Shown one piece after another: positions 43,149-52,253 of a stretch of DNA of 64,000 bases; position 1 is the stretch's first letter; each line of letters starts with the position of its first letter. A model generated the notes under the pieces. The model did no database searches and had not been told where the DNA came from. It saw only the letters and a list, made by a program, of their open reading frames with translations. Both the position numbers and the translations under genes were made by a program. Origin of the DNA: Pelodictyon phaeoclathratiforme BU-1 (GTDB lineage Bacteria; Bacteroidota; Chlorobiia; Chlorobiales; Chlorobiaceae); contig NC_011060.1 of NCBI RefSeq assembly GCF_000020645.1, positions 2,494,501-2,558,500 on the forward strand. Reading direction: 5' to 3'.

Positions 43149-45434
43149 TTACTTATTGCGTTGAAGTTGTTCAAACCAGTTAAGCGTCAATGTCATACGC
43201 TTAATAGATTTTTCTCTTTCATGCTTAATTGATGAAAACAAAATACTTCGCAAGCTTTGAATACCTGCTTGCTTGTGAGTATCTTTGTTATCTATATATT
43301 GTTTTTCTAAACGTGAAAATATGTAACGCAAGCGAGGCAAGTATAAAGTCCCTTCAGCGACCCAAACTCTTGCTACTTCAAACAGCTTGTAAATAAATCC
43401 TTTTGAAACAGCTTCGAGTTTGATGGTATCAATCTGATTGCCGGTTATATGCTTCTCCGTTAATACTACTAAGTTTTCAAGTAATCCAAAAAAAGTTGGA
43501 TCGTTCCAGTCAATGATTCGAACTGTTTGGTTGTTATAAAATTCATAACCCTTATCAACATGATCTAAGGCAAGCAAAAAAGGTGTGAAGCAGTTTTTTT
43601 GCACTTTTGCATGTTTTGCAACACTTTCTGCCTCACCTGATTTTATTGCCATTTGGTAAAGTGGGAATTTTGGCTGGTGCAGAGTGAGACCGCCGGATAT
43701 TCCTTGTCCTCCGCTAATGATCTTTTTAGTTGTATCAAACATTCCACCTGTGAATAAGGCAAAGCAGCGTTGAATATCGAAGGCAAGTTCCGTTGTTTCA
43801 TCCCATGCACCGAGAATAAATAGATCGTCACCTCCTGCGTAAATCACTGAGACATTGCGTCCTTTATTTTCTTCGGCTGCATTCTTTTCCGTGTAATTTT
43901 TCCCGACAATGTCAGTTGGAGAAAGTCTGCTGCCTAAATGTCCTGCGCATATTTGATTGAGGTACACCTTAAAAAAGAGGTTCAGCATTCTTGATTTTGT
44001 TGAAAGCGCGGCAAAGCTTTCAATATTGCGAAACAAGTCACCCATGTTATCGACATCCATTCGCAATGCACCAATCAGATCTGCACCGCAGGAACTTGCA
44101 GCTAAACCCTCAAACGTCGCTGTATCAGTATCCTTGGCTTGTCTTTCTTCAACATTTGTATGCGATTCATTTCCTAACTTTTTAGTATAGGCAGTAAGAT
44201 CACCATACTTTCGGACATAATTAGAGTACAGTAAGGTTCTCGAACTCTCTCGTTCTGTCCAAGAATTGATGCACCAAATTGCATCTGAATTGTGAATCAA
44301 CTTCGAACTGACAACATAATAACAAAATGAGAGCTTCGTTGGTGTCGATTTCATAGTCGGAAGCTGAACAAACCCGCTTCTATCGTCCTTTGCTATTTTT
44401 CTCCGACAGACATACTTTGTACCAATTAGCTTGTCACCCAAACGATATTGCCTGTAACAGCTTTCTGAAACCCAGGTTTTTGTCATATCGGGATTATGCT
44501 CCGGCATTTTTTCGCCACTTCCTAAATCACGCATTTCTTTATTTGGCAAATCGTCCCGTCTGGTAATCTGGCACTCAGTCTGCAAGTTAACTTGCTCTGG
44601 CATCTCAGGTTTGAAAAGCTTATCAAGTTGGCGTAAAAATTTCCGAGATTTCTGCCTATCTAAATTATCAGATTGTTCTTGTCTTAACTTTTTAAAAATC
44701 CCTTTGTCTTTCAGCTTCTCTTCGTTGAATACCAATGCATCCATTGCAATAAAAAACTTCCCTGAAAATTCCTGTAAAGCCCATTTATTAAGTACCTCTC
44801 TATAGCCATCAATAGCTTTTACATTTCCGGCTATGTTCGGCAGTAACAGGCTAAAGCCGCCCCCACCAGAGTAGATAATAGCATACCGCTCTGAACCACA
44901 TGCATGTAAAATCTCATACACTATGTGTTCTGTGAGCAACTCAAGCATGAAGGAACGAGCTCGAAGTGTCTTGAGTGCTCCTTTTGAGGAAATGGTGTAT
45001 ACTGTATCCTGAATGCCGGAAAAATCGGCACTTACAAGCAGAAATGGATTATCCTTTAGTTCATTGTTTAAGCAATTTTGAATAGCTGCTGCGGTCTTAA
45101 AAAGATCATAGACAGGGATAGTATTGTCGATATCGGTTGCGACAAAGGATCCGAACCGTTCAAGTGAAGCAAGACAATTTCCGATAACATCTAACGTTAC
45201 ATTATTGAAATAGTCAATAGAATCAAGTGTGGGATAATTGATATCAAAAGCAGAAAGCTCTTTTGGCTCAAAATATCTATCCCCACCAAAGACGGATTTC
45301 AGCGGAGCGAGTTTCAACTCCGTCGCTGTAACGCCTGCAAGTGAAAATGCTTCTGCAAATGCACTGATAGCAATCTTTTTTTCTTTGAGAAGCTTTATTC
45401 CAAGTTCTACAATATTGTGTCCAGTTGGCACCAT
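43149..45434 (-). CDS. cas10: Type III-A Cas10/Csm1, cyclase domain intact, HD nuclease domain missing
   Basis: 761 residues. Palm-domain cyclase signature VIYAGGDDLFILGAW (the GGDD that makes cyclic oligoadenylates) is intact, preceded by GADLIGALRMDVDNMGDLF. N-terminal palm region with LLVSADFSGIQDTVYTISSK, GALKTLRARSFMLELL and IIYSGGGGFSLLLP is typical Csm1. Usual Csm1 begins with a 100-residue HD domain. Here the protein starts in the linker that precedes SLERFGSFVATDIDNTIPVY, with no HD dipeptide. In the upstream DNA the Cas10 frame is closed by a stop seven codons before the ATG, and no other frame gives an HD domain. So single-stranded DNA cleavage by this subunit is unlikely. A zinc-ribbon-like region (CRRKIAKDD, SESCYRQ) may be partly lost. 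First gene of the csm operon. Confidence 0.92.
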   Translation of the reverse strand: MVPTGHNIVELGIKLLKEKKIAISAFAEAFSLAGVTATELKLAPLKSVFGGDRYFEPKELSAFDINYPTLDSIDYFNNVTLDVIGNCLASLERFGSFVATDIDNTIPVYDLFKTAAAIQNCLNNELKDNPFLLVSADFSGIQDTVYTISSKGALKTLRARSFMLELLTEHIVYEILHACGSERYAIIYSGGGGFSLLLPNIAGNVKAIDGYREVLNKWALQEFSGKFFIAMDALVFNEEKLKDKGIFKKLRQEQSDNLDRQKSRKFLRQLDKLFKPEMPEQVNLQTECQITRRDDLPNKEMRDLGSGEKMPEHNPDMTKTWVSESCYRQYRLGDKLIGTKYVCRRKIAKDDRSGFVQLPTMKSTPTKLSFCYYVVSSKLIHNSDAIWCINSWTERESSRTLLYSNYVRKYGDLTAYTKKLGNESHTNVEERQAKDTDTATFEGLAASSCGADLIGALRMDVDNMGDLFRNIESFAALSTKSRMLNLFFKVYLNQICAGHLGSRLSPTDIVGKNYTEKNAAEENKGRNVSVIYAGGDDLFILGAWDETTELAFDIQRCFALFTGGMFDTTKKIISGGQGISGGLTLHQPKFPLYQMAIKSGEAESVAKHAKVQKNCFTPFLLALDHVDKGYEFYNNQTVRIIDWNDPTFFGLLENLVVLTEKHITGNQIDTIKLEAVSKGFIYKLFEVARVWVAEGTLYLPRLRYIFSRLEKQYIDNKDTHKQAGIQSLRSILFSSIKHEREKSIKRMTLTLNWFEQLQRNK

Positions 45435-45874
45435 CTGAGTTGGTTTTATGCAATTCTTGTGTTATTGGATACGGACAAAGAGAGATTCCTGCATATTTTT
45501 TCAGCAACCGCGCTGCCAGCAAACAGGTCATGCGTCTTTCGTGCTTGCGCAATGAATGTTTGCGGTGAACCTATGGTAAAGAGAAAAAGGTACTGCGTAC
45601 TTGACATAACGATGGCGTTAAGGTGTACTTCAGTAAAGCAAGGCGACTACATACAGGAGCGTTGGAGGGAGCTATACCGGCAACCCGACAAAGCTTTGTT
45701 ACGAGAGTTCAGTCGGTCAGAGTACAGAATCGTGCGTTATCAGGGGGTAAATCAATAACTCGAAGCATTAACACGCTTTATATGTACTGTTTTTTTCTCG
45801 TTTATCAATACAGAAAAATGTATTTATCGTAAATCAGCAAAAATAATAACGGGAATCAGAACTAAAGTTTCCGG
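45435..45874. other. Intergenic stretch upstream of cas10 with no supported gene
   Basis: Plus-strand frames of 113 and 69 codons cross this stretch but match nothing I recognise and overlap the cas10 start antisense. A short frame from 45575 (MVKRKRYCVLDITMALRCTS) is the least unlikely one. The stretch probably holds the cas10 operon promoter and perhaps the eroded remains of the HD end of cas10 or of another gene. Confidence 0.4.
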
Positions 45875-46270
45875 CTATACATCAAACTGTTCAATCTCTT
45901 CAGGTGTGCAGGGAATGAGAAGCTGGTCATTATCGTCATTATCTGAGGCTTGCAAGCTCTCAATGTCCTGCCAGAATTTTTTTGTATTCAGGTGATCGAG
46001 TTTGTACCGCCCGGTAATCGAAGGCTTCATTTTGATGGTGCCGAGAATGCCCTGCAGTTCTGCCCTCGTTATATCCTTGCGACGCACAACCATGAGCGGA
46101 ACAATTTTACGGTTATCTTTGGTACACTGCAAAACAACCGAGACAATCTGGTTCAGCCGTTTTTTCTCTTTTTTCTGCTTCAACAATTGTCGCAATGCCT
46201 GAAAAGCTGAGAATGCACCTATGATACCAATGATATCGGCAACCAGTCCTATTGCTGTATAAGTGTCCAT
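45875..46270 (-). CDS. Small membrane-anchored protein next to the Csx15-like gene
   Basis: 131 residues from ATG 46270 (MDTYTAIGLVADIIGIIGAF); the longer frame to 46312 overlaps the gene before it. One N-terminal transmembrane helix (about 4-27), a very basic patch (LLKQKKEKKRLN), and a soluble domain of about 95 residues with a C-terminal acidic end (CTPEEIEQFDV). I do not recognise the domain. It starts seven bases after the Csx15-like gene, so the two membrane proteins are translated together. Being placed between cas2 and cas10 suggests a role in type III signalling; that is inference. Confidence 0.6.
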   Translation of the reverse strand: MDTYTAIGLVADIIGIIGAFSAFQALRQLLKQKKEKKRLNQIVSVVLQCTKDNRKIVPLMVVRRKDITRAELQGILGTIKMKPSITGRYKLDHLNTKKFWQDIESLQASDNDDNDQLLIPCTPEEIEQFDV

Positions 46271-46277
46271 ATTGACT

Positions 46278-46850
46278 TCACCGTTTATCCCTTGATTTGT
46301 GTCGCACTTCACGGAGGTTCATGATTTCGGCAACTTCGAATTTTTCGTTGGATACCGTCGAGGCCGGGCGAAGACGAACCACATCGGGGAAATAGCCGAG
46401 ACGGCCATGCAGTTCCGCAAGCACTACCGACCAGACGGCAGAGTACCCCGCAGCAATAACCACGATGGGTGTTGATTGCCACTCTTCCGGCGACAAGGCT
46501 ACTTTTTCAACTGCCTTTTCGATGGTTGAAACGAAGTTGTGATCTTCAGCAACATTACCCAACGATACATTGATTATTTCCGGCGATGGCCAGTGCATCA
46601 TTTTGCCAATATCCTTATGCTGACCTGGCAGCACCGGATGACCGGAAAAATTGATGATCAGTTGACGAGTCCCCTCCGAAATCCCCCCGCTGAATCGCCG
46701 TGCCATGCCACGCCACACACCCCGCATCAATCGAAAAAGCCAGGGAATGTTTTTTGTTACAAGGTATTCCAGAAGCTCAATTATCGAGACAAGGCCTGCC
46801 GTGAACCAAAAAACGACCAACAGGTTGTTTTGCGTAAAGAATTCGTTCAT
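46278..46850 (-). CDS. Membrane-anchored Csx15-like CRISPR accessory protein
   Basis: 190 residues from ATG 46850, with GAGG eight bases upstream; the GTG at 46856 is less likely. A transmembrane helix at about 8-31 (NLLVVFWFTAGLVSIIELLE) leads into a soluble domain: QLIINFSGHPVLPGQHKDIG (about 63-82), then IVVIAAGYSAVWSVVLAELH, GRLGYFPDVVRLRP and FEVAEIMNLREVR. The ELHGRLGxFPxxVRLRP block recalls Csx15, one of the small CRISPR-linked proteins implicated in type III cyclic-nucleotide control (ring nuclease candidates). The match is from memory of the family, so it stays tentative. A membrane anchor on such a domain is notable. It lies between cas2 and a second small membrane protein on the same strand. 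Confidence 0.55.
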   Translation of the reverse strand: MNEFFTQNNLLVVFWFTAGLVSIIELLEYLVTKNIPWLFRLMRGVWRGMARRFSGGISEGTRQLIINFSGHPVLPGQHKDIGKMMHWPSPEIINVSLGNVAEDHNFVSTIEKAVEKVALSPEEWQSTPIVVIAAGYSAVWSVVLAELHGRLGYFPDVVRLRPASTVSNEKFEVAEIMNLREVRHKSRDKR

Positions 46851-46886
46851 AAACACGCCCTCAGTTGGAGGGTGGACGGGGGTAAT

Positions 46887-47171
46887 TCATGAAATAATAA
46901 AGGGGCTCTCAACTGCGAAGTCGCGGTTGCCGTCGATATCGACTCGTTCGACGCAGTTCCGGCAGAGCACGTAGTAACGAACGGAGTCGATCGGATGTTT
47001 GGGGTCGAGGAGTTTTTGCAGGCGCATGCGCATTTTGGCGTACTCCTCATCAGAGACAAAGCATTCGAAGACGCTGTACTGCACCGCCAACCCATATCCT
47101 TCAAGGAGTTTATGGATTTTCGTCCGTCGCCGGTCGTTTTCGATATCGTAGGTTACAAGAATAAACTGCAT
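46887..47171 (-). CDS. cas2: CRISPR adaptation nuclease Cas2
   Basis: 94 residues from ATG 47171 (MQFILVTYDIENDRRRTKIH); five residues upstream are unlikely. The ferredoxin-fold Cas2 pattern is clear: the first strand ILVTYDI with the metal Asp, YGLAVQYSVFECFVSDEEYA, and the third strand SVRYYVLCRNCVERVDIDG. It bridges two Cas1 dimers in the integration complex. It is divergent from rt-cas1 with 153 bases between them, which should hold both promoters. Confidence 0.92.
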   Translation of the reverse strand: MQFILVTYDIENDRRRTKIHKLLEGYGLAVQYSVFECFVSDEEYAKMRMRLQKLLDPKHPIDSVRYYVLCRNCVERVDIDGNRDFAVESPFIIS

Positions 47172-47324
47172 CACAAAGAGCACCACTTTACTTTTACAAA
47201 CCAGCCAAATAATACGTAATTTATCGAGAAATAAAGTTTTAATTCTTCGAATTCATCGCTTCTACGGCAGCATCAATGCGTTTTCTACCAATGCCGGTTC
47301 AACCCCTCTAACCCGGAGCAACCT

Positions 47325-49508
47325 ATGGGATGGCTTTACAATCAGATGGCTTTGCCTGAAACACTTTTTCAGGCCTGGAACAAGGTGGTTTCGAACGACG
47401 GAATGGCCGGGTACGACAAACAGTCAATTACCGATTATTCGTGGCGCATCGAGGAGCATCTTGCCGATCTTGGCAGGCAGCTCTTGACCAACACCTATGA
47501 GCCGCAGCCGCTCCTGAAACTCGTCATGCTGAAACCCACCGGAAAGTTGCGCACCCTCCTGATTCCTACGGTGATGGAGCGGGTTGCGCAAACCGCAGCG
47601 GCGATCGTGCTGACCCCTCTGGTGGAGTCGGAACTGGGAGCCAATACCTTCGCCTACCGGCCGGGGTTGTCGCGCATGACGGCGGCCCGTGAAATCGAGA
47701 GGCTGCGAAACCTTGGTTATAACTGGGTGGTCGATGCCGATATCAGCAGCTTTTTCGATACCGTTGACCACCCGTTACTCTTTCAGCGCTTTCGTGAACT
47801 CTGTGATGACGAGGAGCTGCTCACGCTGATTGCGCGATGGCTGACCGCAGAAATTGTTGATGGCCAGAACCCAAAGGTGAAGAACACCATCGGCCTGCCG
47901 CAGGGCTGCCCCATTTCGCCGATGCTTGCAAACCTCTATCTGGATAAATTTGATGAGCGCATGGAGCAGGAGGGGTTCAAACTGGTGCGCTTTGCCGATG
48001 ATTTTCTCATTCTTTGCAAGTCAAAACCAAAAGCAGAAGCGGCCCTCCAGCTTTCGGAAAGTGCGCTGGCGGAGCTGAAACTGCAACTCAACAACGAAAA
48101 GACCCGGATCACCACCTTTGCGGAGGGGTTCAAATACCTTGGCTACCTCTTCATCCGTTCGCTGGTGTTGCCCACCAAAATGCACCCGGATGAGTGGTAC
48201 GACAAACTGGGCAAGCTGAAACTCCGCAAAGCTCCGAAAAGCCTGCTGCACCCTGAGGAAAGTGATGATGAGGAGTACGAACTGCAAACCGGTGACTCCG
48301 ACGCCATAACGGTGACCAAAGAGACGCTGCTTCAGACCGAGTTTGGTGAAAAGCTGCTGCAAAGCCTTGAAAAACAGCAGATTGATGTAGACAAATTCCT
48401 TGAGAAAACGGCCAAAGAGGATGCCCTGCGGCAAAAAGAGAAGCACGAAGCGCTCAACAAACTCTACTCCCCGCTGCTCAATACCCTCTACCTGCAGGAA
48501 CAGGGCAGCATATTGCGTAAGGATGGTGAACGGTTCAGCGTTGAAAAAGAGGGCAAGCAACTCAACGACATCATTGTCCGCCGGGTAGAGCAGATTCTGG
48601 TGCTCGGCAACATCACGCTCACCACACCGGCTATGCAATACTGCATGAAAAGCAACATTCCCATCACCTTTGTTTCGCAACATGGCAGCTACTTTGGTCG
48701 GCTCGAAGCCACCACAGCCGACAACTCCGCGCTCGAACGCTTTCAGTACCTCCGCTCACTCGATGAACCCTTTGCCCTCGGAATTGCCAGCGCTATTGTA
48801 GAGGCAAAAATCAGAAACTCGCGCACCATGATCCAGAAACGCAAAGCCATGGCGTGGGAAAGTAACGGAGAGCTGAAAGAAAAATTCGATGCGTCCCTCT
48901 TGCTGATGACCTCGCTTGCCGAACATACCAAAAGCTGTGACAATATGGAGGCGCTCCGGGGGATCGAAGGCAAAGCCGCCGCACTCTACTTTGAACTCTT
49001 CGGCCTCCTCTTCAAAAAAGAGCTTCCCTTTTATACCAGTGCATTCCGCAGGGTGCGGCGTCCGCCAACCGACCCGGTCAACAGCCTGCTCAGTTTCGGC
49101 TATACCCTGCTGCACAACAACATCTTCTCCCTCGTGCGCATGAAGGGAATGAACCCCTACCTCGGCTTTCTGCACGCCGAAGACAAAGGCAACCCGGCGC
49201 TGATCAACGACCTCGTCGAAGAGTTCAGAACCATTATCGACTCCATGACGCTCTACACCCTCAACAAGGGAGTTTTGCGGAACAAGGATTTTTATTATCG
49301 TAAGGACAAGGCGGGATGCTTTCTCACTGATGAGGCCCGGAAAAAGTTTCTGGAACTCTTTGAACAGCGAATGTGGGCAGAGTCGCTCGACCCGCAAAGT
49401 GGCAAAAGCCTGAATATCCGGCGGCATATTGAGTCGCAGGTGGTCAAAATCAGCGAAGTGCTTGCCGGGACGAGGGCTGTTTATGAACCCTGGCGGTCAG
49501 AATGGTAA
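47325..49508 (+). CDS. Reverse transcriptase-Cas1 fusion
   Basis: 727 residues. The N-terminal RT (about 1-280) is of the group II intron type: LKPTGKLRTLLIPTVMERVA, NTFAYRPGLS, WVVDADISSFFDTVDH, GLPQGCPISPMLANLYLDKF, and the catalytic FADDF at 223-227. A low-similarity linker (about 280-400) rich in charged residues follows. The C-terminal Cas1 (about 400-727) has the expected metal residues: Glu 548 (GIEGKAAALYF), His 617 (YLGFLHAEDKG) and Glu 632 (LVEEFR). Both catalytic centres appear intact. There is no Cas6 domain at the N-terminus. In other type III systems such fusions can take spacers directly from RNA; that this one does so is inference. The array leader starts right after its stop. 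Confidence 0.95.
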   Translation: MGWLYNQMALPETLFQAWNKVVSNDGMAGYDKQSITDYSWRIEEHLADLGRQLLTNTYEPQPLLKLVMLKPTGKLRTLLIPTVMERVAQTAAAIVLTPLVESELGANTFAYRPGLSRMTAAREIERLRNLGYNWVVDADISSFFDTVDHPLLFQRFRELCDDEELLTLIARWLTAEIVDGQNPKVKNTIGLPQGCPISPMLANLYLDKFDERMEQEGFKLVRFADDFLILCKSKPKAEAALQLSESALAELKLQLNNEKTRITTFAEGFKYLGYLFIRSLVLPTKMHPDEWYDKLGKLKLRKAPKSLLHPEESDDEEYELQTGDSDAITVTKETLLQTEFGEKLLQSLEKQQIDVDKFLEKTAKEDALRQKEKHEALNKLYSPLLNTLYLQEQGSILRKDGERFSVEKEGKQLNDIIVRRVEQILVLGNITLTTPAMQYCMKSNIPITFVSQHGSYFGRLEATTADNSALERFQYLRSLDEPFALGIASAIVEAKIRNSRTMIQKRKAMAWESNGELKEKFDASLLLMTSLAEHTKSCDNMEALRGIEGKAAALYFELFGLLFKKELPFYTSAFRRVRRPPTDPVNSLLSFGYTLLHNNIFSLVRMKGMNPYLGFLHAEDKGNPALINDLVEEFRTIIDSMTLYTLNKGVLRNKDFYYRKDKAGCFLTDEARKKFLELFEQRMWAESLDPQSGKSLNIRRHIESQVVKISEVLAGTRAVYEPWRSEW

Positions 49509-49758
49509 CACCGGAGGATAATTTCAGAAAAGGGCCAAAGCAAGTGAAAAATGCCTTATCGTTTTATGCAATATCGGGTTAGAGGGATACGCGGATAAAT
49601 GTATCCTCCGGATATTGCATAACTCGCAATTATTTGATAACATGCAGACTGTCGATCAATCAGGAATCAGTACATTGTCCCTTGACATGACTGAAAAATA
49701 CCAAACCTCCGGTTTTTGCGCCAGCAGCCCTTATCCGGCGCAGCTTTCCAGAGGTAGA
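49509..49758 (+). promoter_or_regulatory. CRISPR leader with a large inverted repeat
   Basis: The 250 bases between rt-cas1 and the first repeat are the leader by position and by repeat polarity (repeats end GATTGAAAC on this strand). Near its start lies a strong hairpin: TTATGCAATATC at 49564-49575 pairs perfectly with GATATTGCATAA at 49611-49622, and an inner GGATAC/GTATCC pair (49585-49590 and 49601-49606) closes a 10-base loop. It has no T run after it. I do not assign a promoter with confidence. Confidence 0.65.
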
Positions 49759-52253
49759 CATCATATCTTATTGCACGCATAGCGGATTGAAACTATTCAT
49801 TGATTGCCAGAGTGTAACATTCTTTGTTTCCTCATCATATCTTATTGCACGCATAGCGGATTGAAACTTTTCAGCTCGTCATCACTGATCTCAAACCACT
49901 GATCATCATATCTTATTGCACGCATAGCGGATTGAAACAAAGGAATGCAACAGATAAGCTACCAATAACGGCCCCATCATATCTTATTGCACGCATAGCG
50001 GATTGAAACTAATGCAATAAGTGCTGGAGCCGGAAAAGATAGTTAGCCATCATATCTTATTGCACGCATAGCGGATTGAAACATCCTTTAGCACCTCTAA
50101 AGGGCTATTCCACGCTGACATCATATCTTATTGCACGCATAGCGGATTGAAACATACCAGAAAAGCAGCGCCACCGGCACGTGTGATGTCTTCATCATAT
50201 CTTATTGCACGCATAGCGGATTGAAACCTTACTCAGACTTTCATCTGCTGAATAAGCAGAATAATCATCATATCTTATTGCACGCATAGCGGATTGAAAC
50301 CTCTATTATATGCATAGGTGCTTGTCCCTCTGATAAACATCATATCTTATTGCACGCATAGCGGATTGAAACTTTCTTGTTTTTGCCCGCCACCATTACT
50401 GTGATAGCTACATCATATCTTATTGCACGCATAGCGGATTGAAACAGCAGGTTCATATACATCCCGATCACTGTTTTCAGACATCATATCTTATTGCACG
50501 CATAGCGGATTGAAACTAAAATAACAAAACAAACGCTCCGGCAATTGCCAGCACATCATATCTTATTGCACGCATAGCGGATTGAAACTTGGTTCTCGAC
50601 CAGATCATAGACGATCTTGAGCACATCATATCTTATTGCACGCATAGCGGATTGAAACAAGAGCTTTGACCTCATTCATCAGATCAAACAGCAACATCAT
50701 ATCTTATTGCACGCATAGCGGATTGAAACCATGGTGACGGGGTTATAGAGTTGAGCGCGGTATAAACATCATATCTTATTGCACGCATAGCGGATTGAAA
50801 CCTGCGCATCGACAAGCGCATCCGGAAAGGCCTGCCAGCATCATATCTTATTGCACGCATAGCGGATTGAAACGAATTTCTCGATCATTAAATGGCCAGT
50901 CATAATACATCATATCTTATTGCACGCATAGCGGATTGAAACTGGATAATTTTTGTTCCATTTGAGTAAATTGTTTTCATCATATCTTATTGCACGCATA
51001 GCGGATTGAAACGCCAAAAACATTGCATCTTTCTGCTCTTCGGTAACGATACATCATATCTTATTGCACGCATAGCGGATTGAAACGAGCTCATTGATAA
51101 CTGTCGCGAGGGCTTGCTCGAGCATCATATCTTATTGCACGCATAGCGGATTGAAACTCAGATTAAAGTTGTTTATGCAACGTTTTTTGCAATTCATCAT
51201 ATCTTATTGCACGCATAGCGGATTGAAACGTTTTGAAAAGCAGCCGTGTCTATGATGGTTGTCTCATCATATCTTATTGCACGCATAGCGGATTGAAACT
51301 CAGTGAAAATCATCAGTACTGCATTCTTGTGTTTCATCATATCTTATTGCACGCATAGCGGATTGAAACCCACATCCGTTGATTGATGCAATTATCCATT
51401 GTGACATCATATCTTATTGCACGCATAGCGGATTGAAACTTTAAGGACATCCCCGCCAAGCCTATTTTGATAGAAATCATCATATCTTATTGCACGCATA
51501 GCGGATTGAAACCCGTTTAAGTTTTTGCCCTTCCCTTTTTTGCTTCTGCATCATATCTTATTGCACGCATAGCGGATTGAAACTAAGCAACAAATCGGCC
51601 TCCATTACTTCCTGCTGCTCATCATATCTTATTGCACGCATAGCGGATTGAAACTGTTCCCGCGGAAGCGATTACCACCGACGTGCTTCCAGCATCATAT
51701 CTTATTGCACGCATAGCGGATTGAAACCAACATACTTTCTTTTCTGTCAGGCAAGCAAAGCAGTTCCATCATATCTTATTGCACGCATAGCGGATTGAAA
51801 ATACGAAGGGCACCCACAAGGGATGCACCTACTATTATTTGCTTTGCGGCCTCGGAGGGGACTCCTACATTATATGGCACGAATACCGGATGGAAATTCT
51901 CCGTACGGGCACGGCATGCCGTGCCCCTACACGCACATCATATCTTATTGCACGCATAGCGGATTGAAACCAAAGGATTACTCCCCCAGCAAGAACCCAA
52001 CGAAGCATCATATCTTATTGCACGCATAGCGGATTGAAACCCAACAACCTCGAATGCTTGCGATACAACCGGCATCATCATATCTTATTGCACGCATAGC
52101 GGATTGAAACTGATGAATCCCATGCCTTCGATAAACAGGAGCCCTACATCATATCTTATTGCACGCATAGCGGATTGAAACAACTCACCGACTTGTTCCC
52201 CATACAATTCAAGTAAGGCATCATATCTTATTGCACGCATAGCGGATTGAAAC
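49759..52253 (+). CRISPR. CRISPR array, 34 intact 35-nt repeats
   Basis: Repeats are 35 bases, start CATCATATCTTATTGCACGC and end ATAGCGGATTGAAAC, and are identical throughout except repeat 29 (51767-51801), whose last C is A. Repeat starts are spaced 69-74 bases apart, so spacers are 34-39 bases. Repeats 1-29 are continuous (49759-51801). A 134-base disrupted stretch follows, then repeats 30-34 (51936-52253), giving 32 regular spacers. The final GATTGAAAC gives the usual 8-nt 5' handle of Cas6-processed crRNA, so the array is read on the plus strand, with the leader on the left. Diverged repeats continue to 52799 and reappear at 54317. Spacer origins cannot be searched here. Confidence 0.98.
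51802..51935 (+). repeat. Interruption of the array by a decayed repeat and a REP palindrome
   Basis: Between repeats 29 and 30 the order is: an odd spacer (51802 to about 51836), a badly eroded segment, a shortened repeat-like stretch near 51868-51897 (TATGGCACGAATACCGGATG), then a 38-base spacer-position stretch (51898-51935) holding the palindrome GGGCACGGCATGCCGTGCCC (51907-51926). The end CTACACGCA leads straight into intact repeat 30. Confidence 0.85.

Noticed and set aside
37193..45434. Type III-B or III-D assignment of the CRISPR effector
   Set aside because: The small subunit, the HFG/SDTLFS Csm4 and the TPVHI/PGSTIKG Csm5 fit III-A. No Cmr or Csx10 fusion features were seen, although loss of HD is seen in III-D.
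47325..48200. The reverse transcriptase as a DGR enzyme acting on the NACHT-FGE protein
   Set aside because: It is covalently fused to Cas1 and of the CRISPR-linked group II type; no template repeat or accessory gene of a DGR is next to it.
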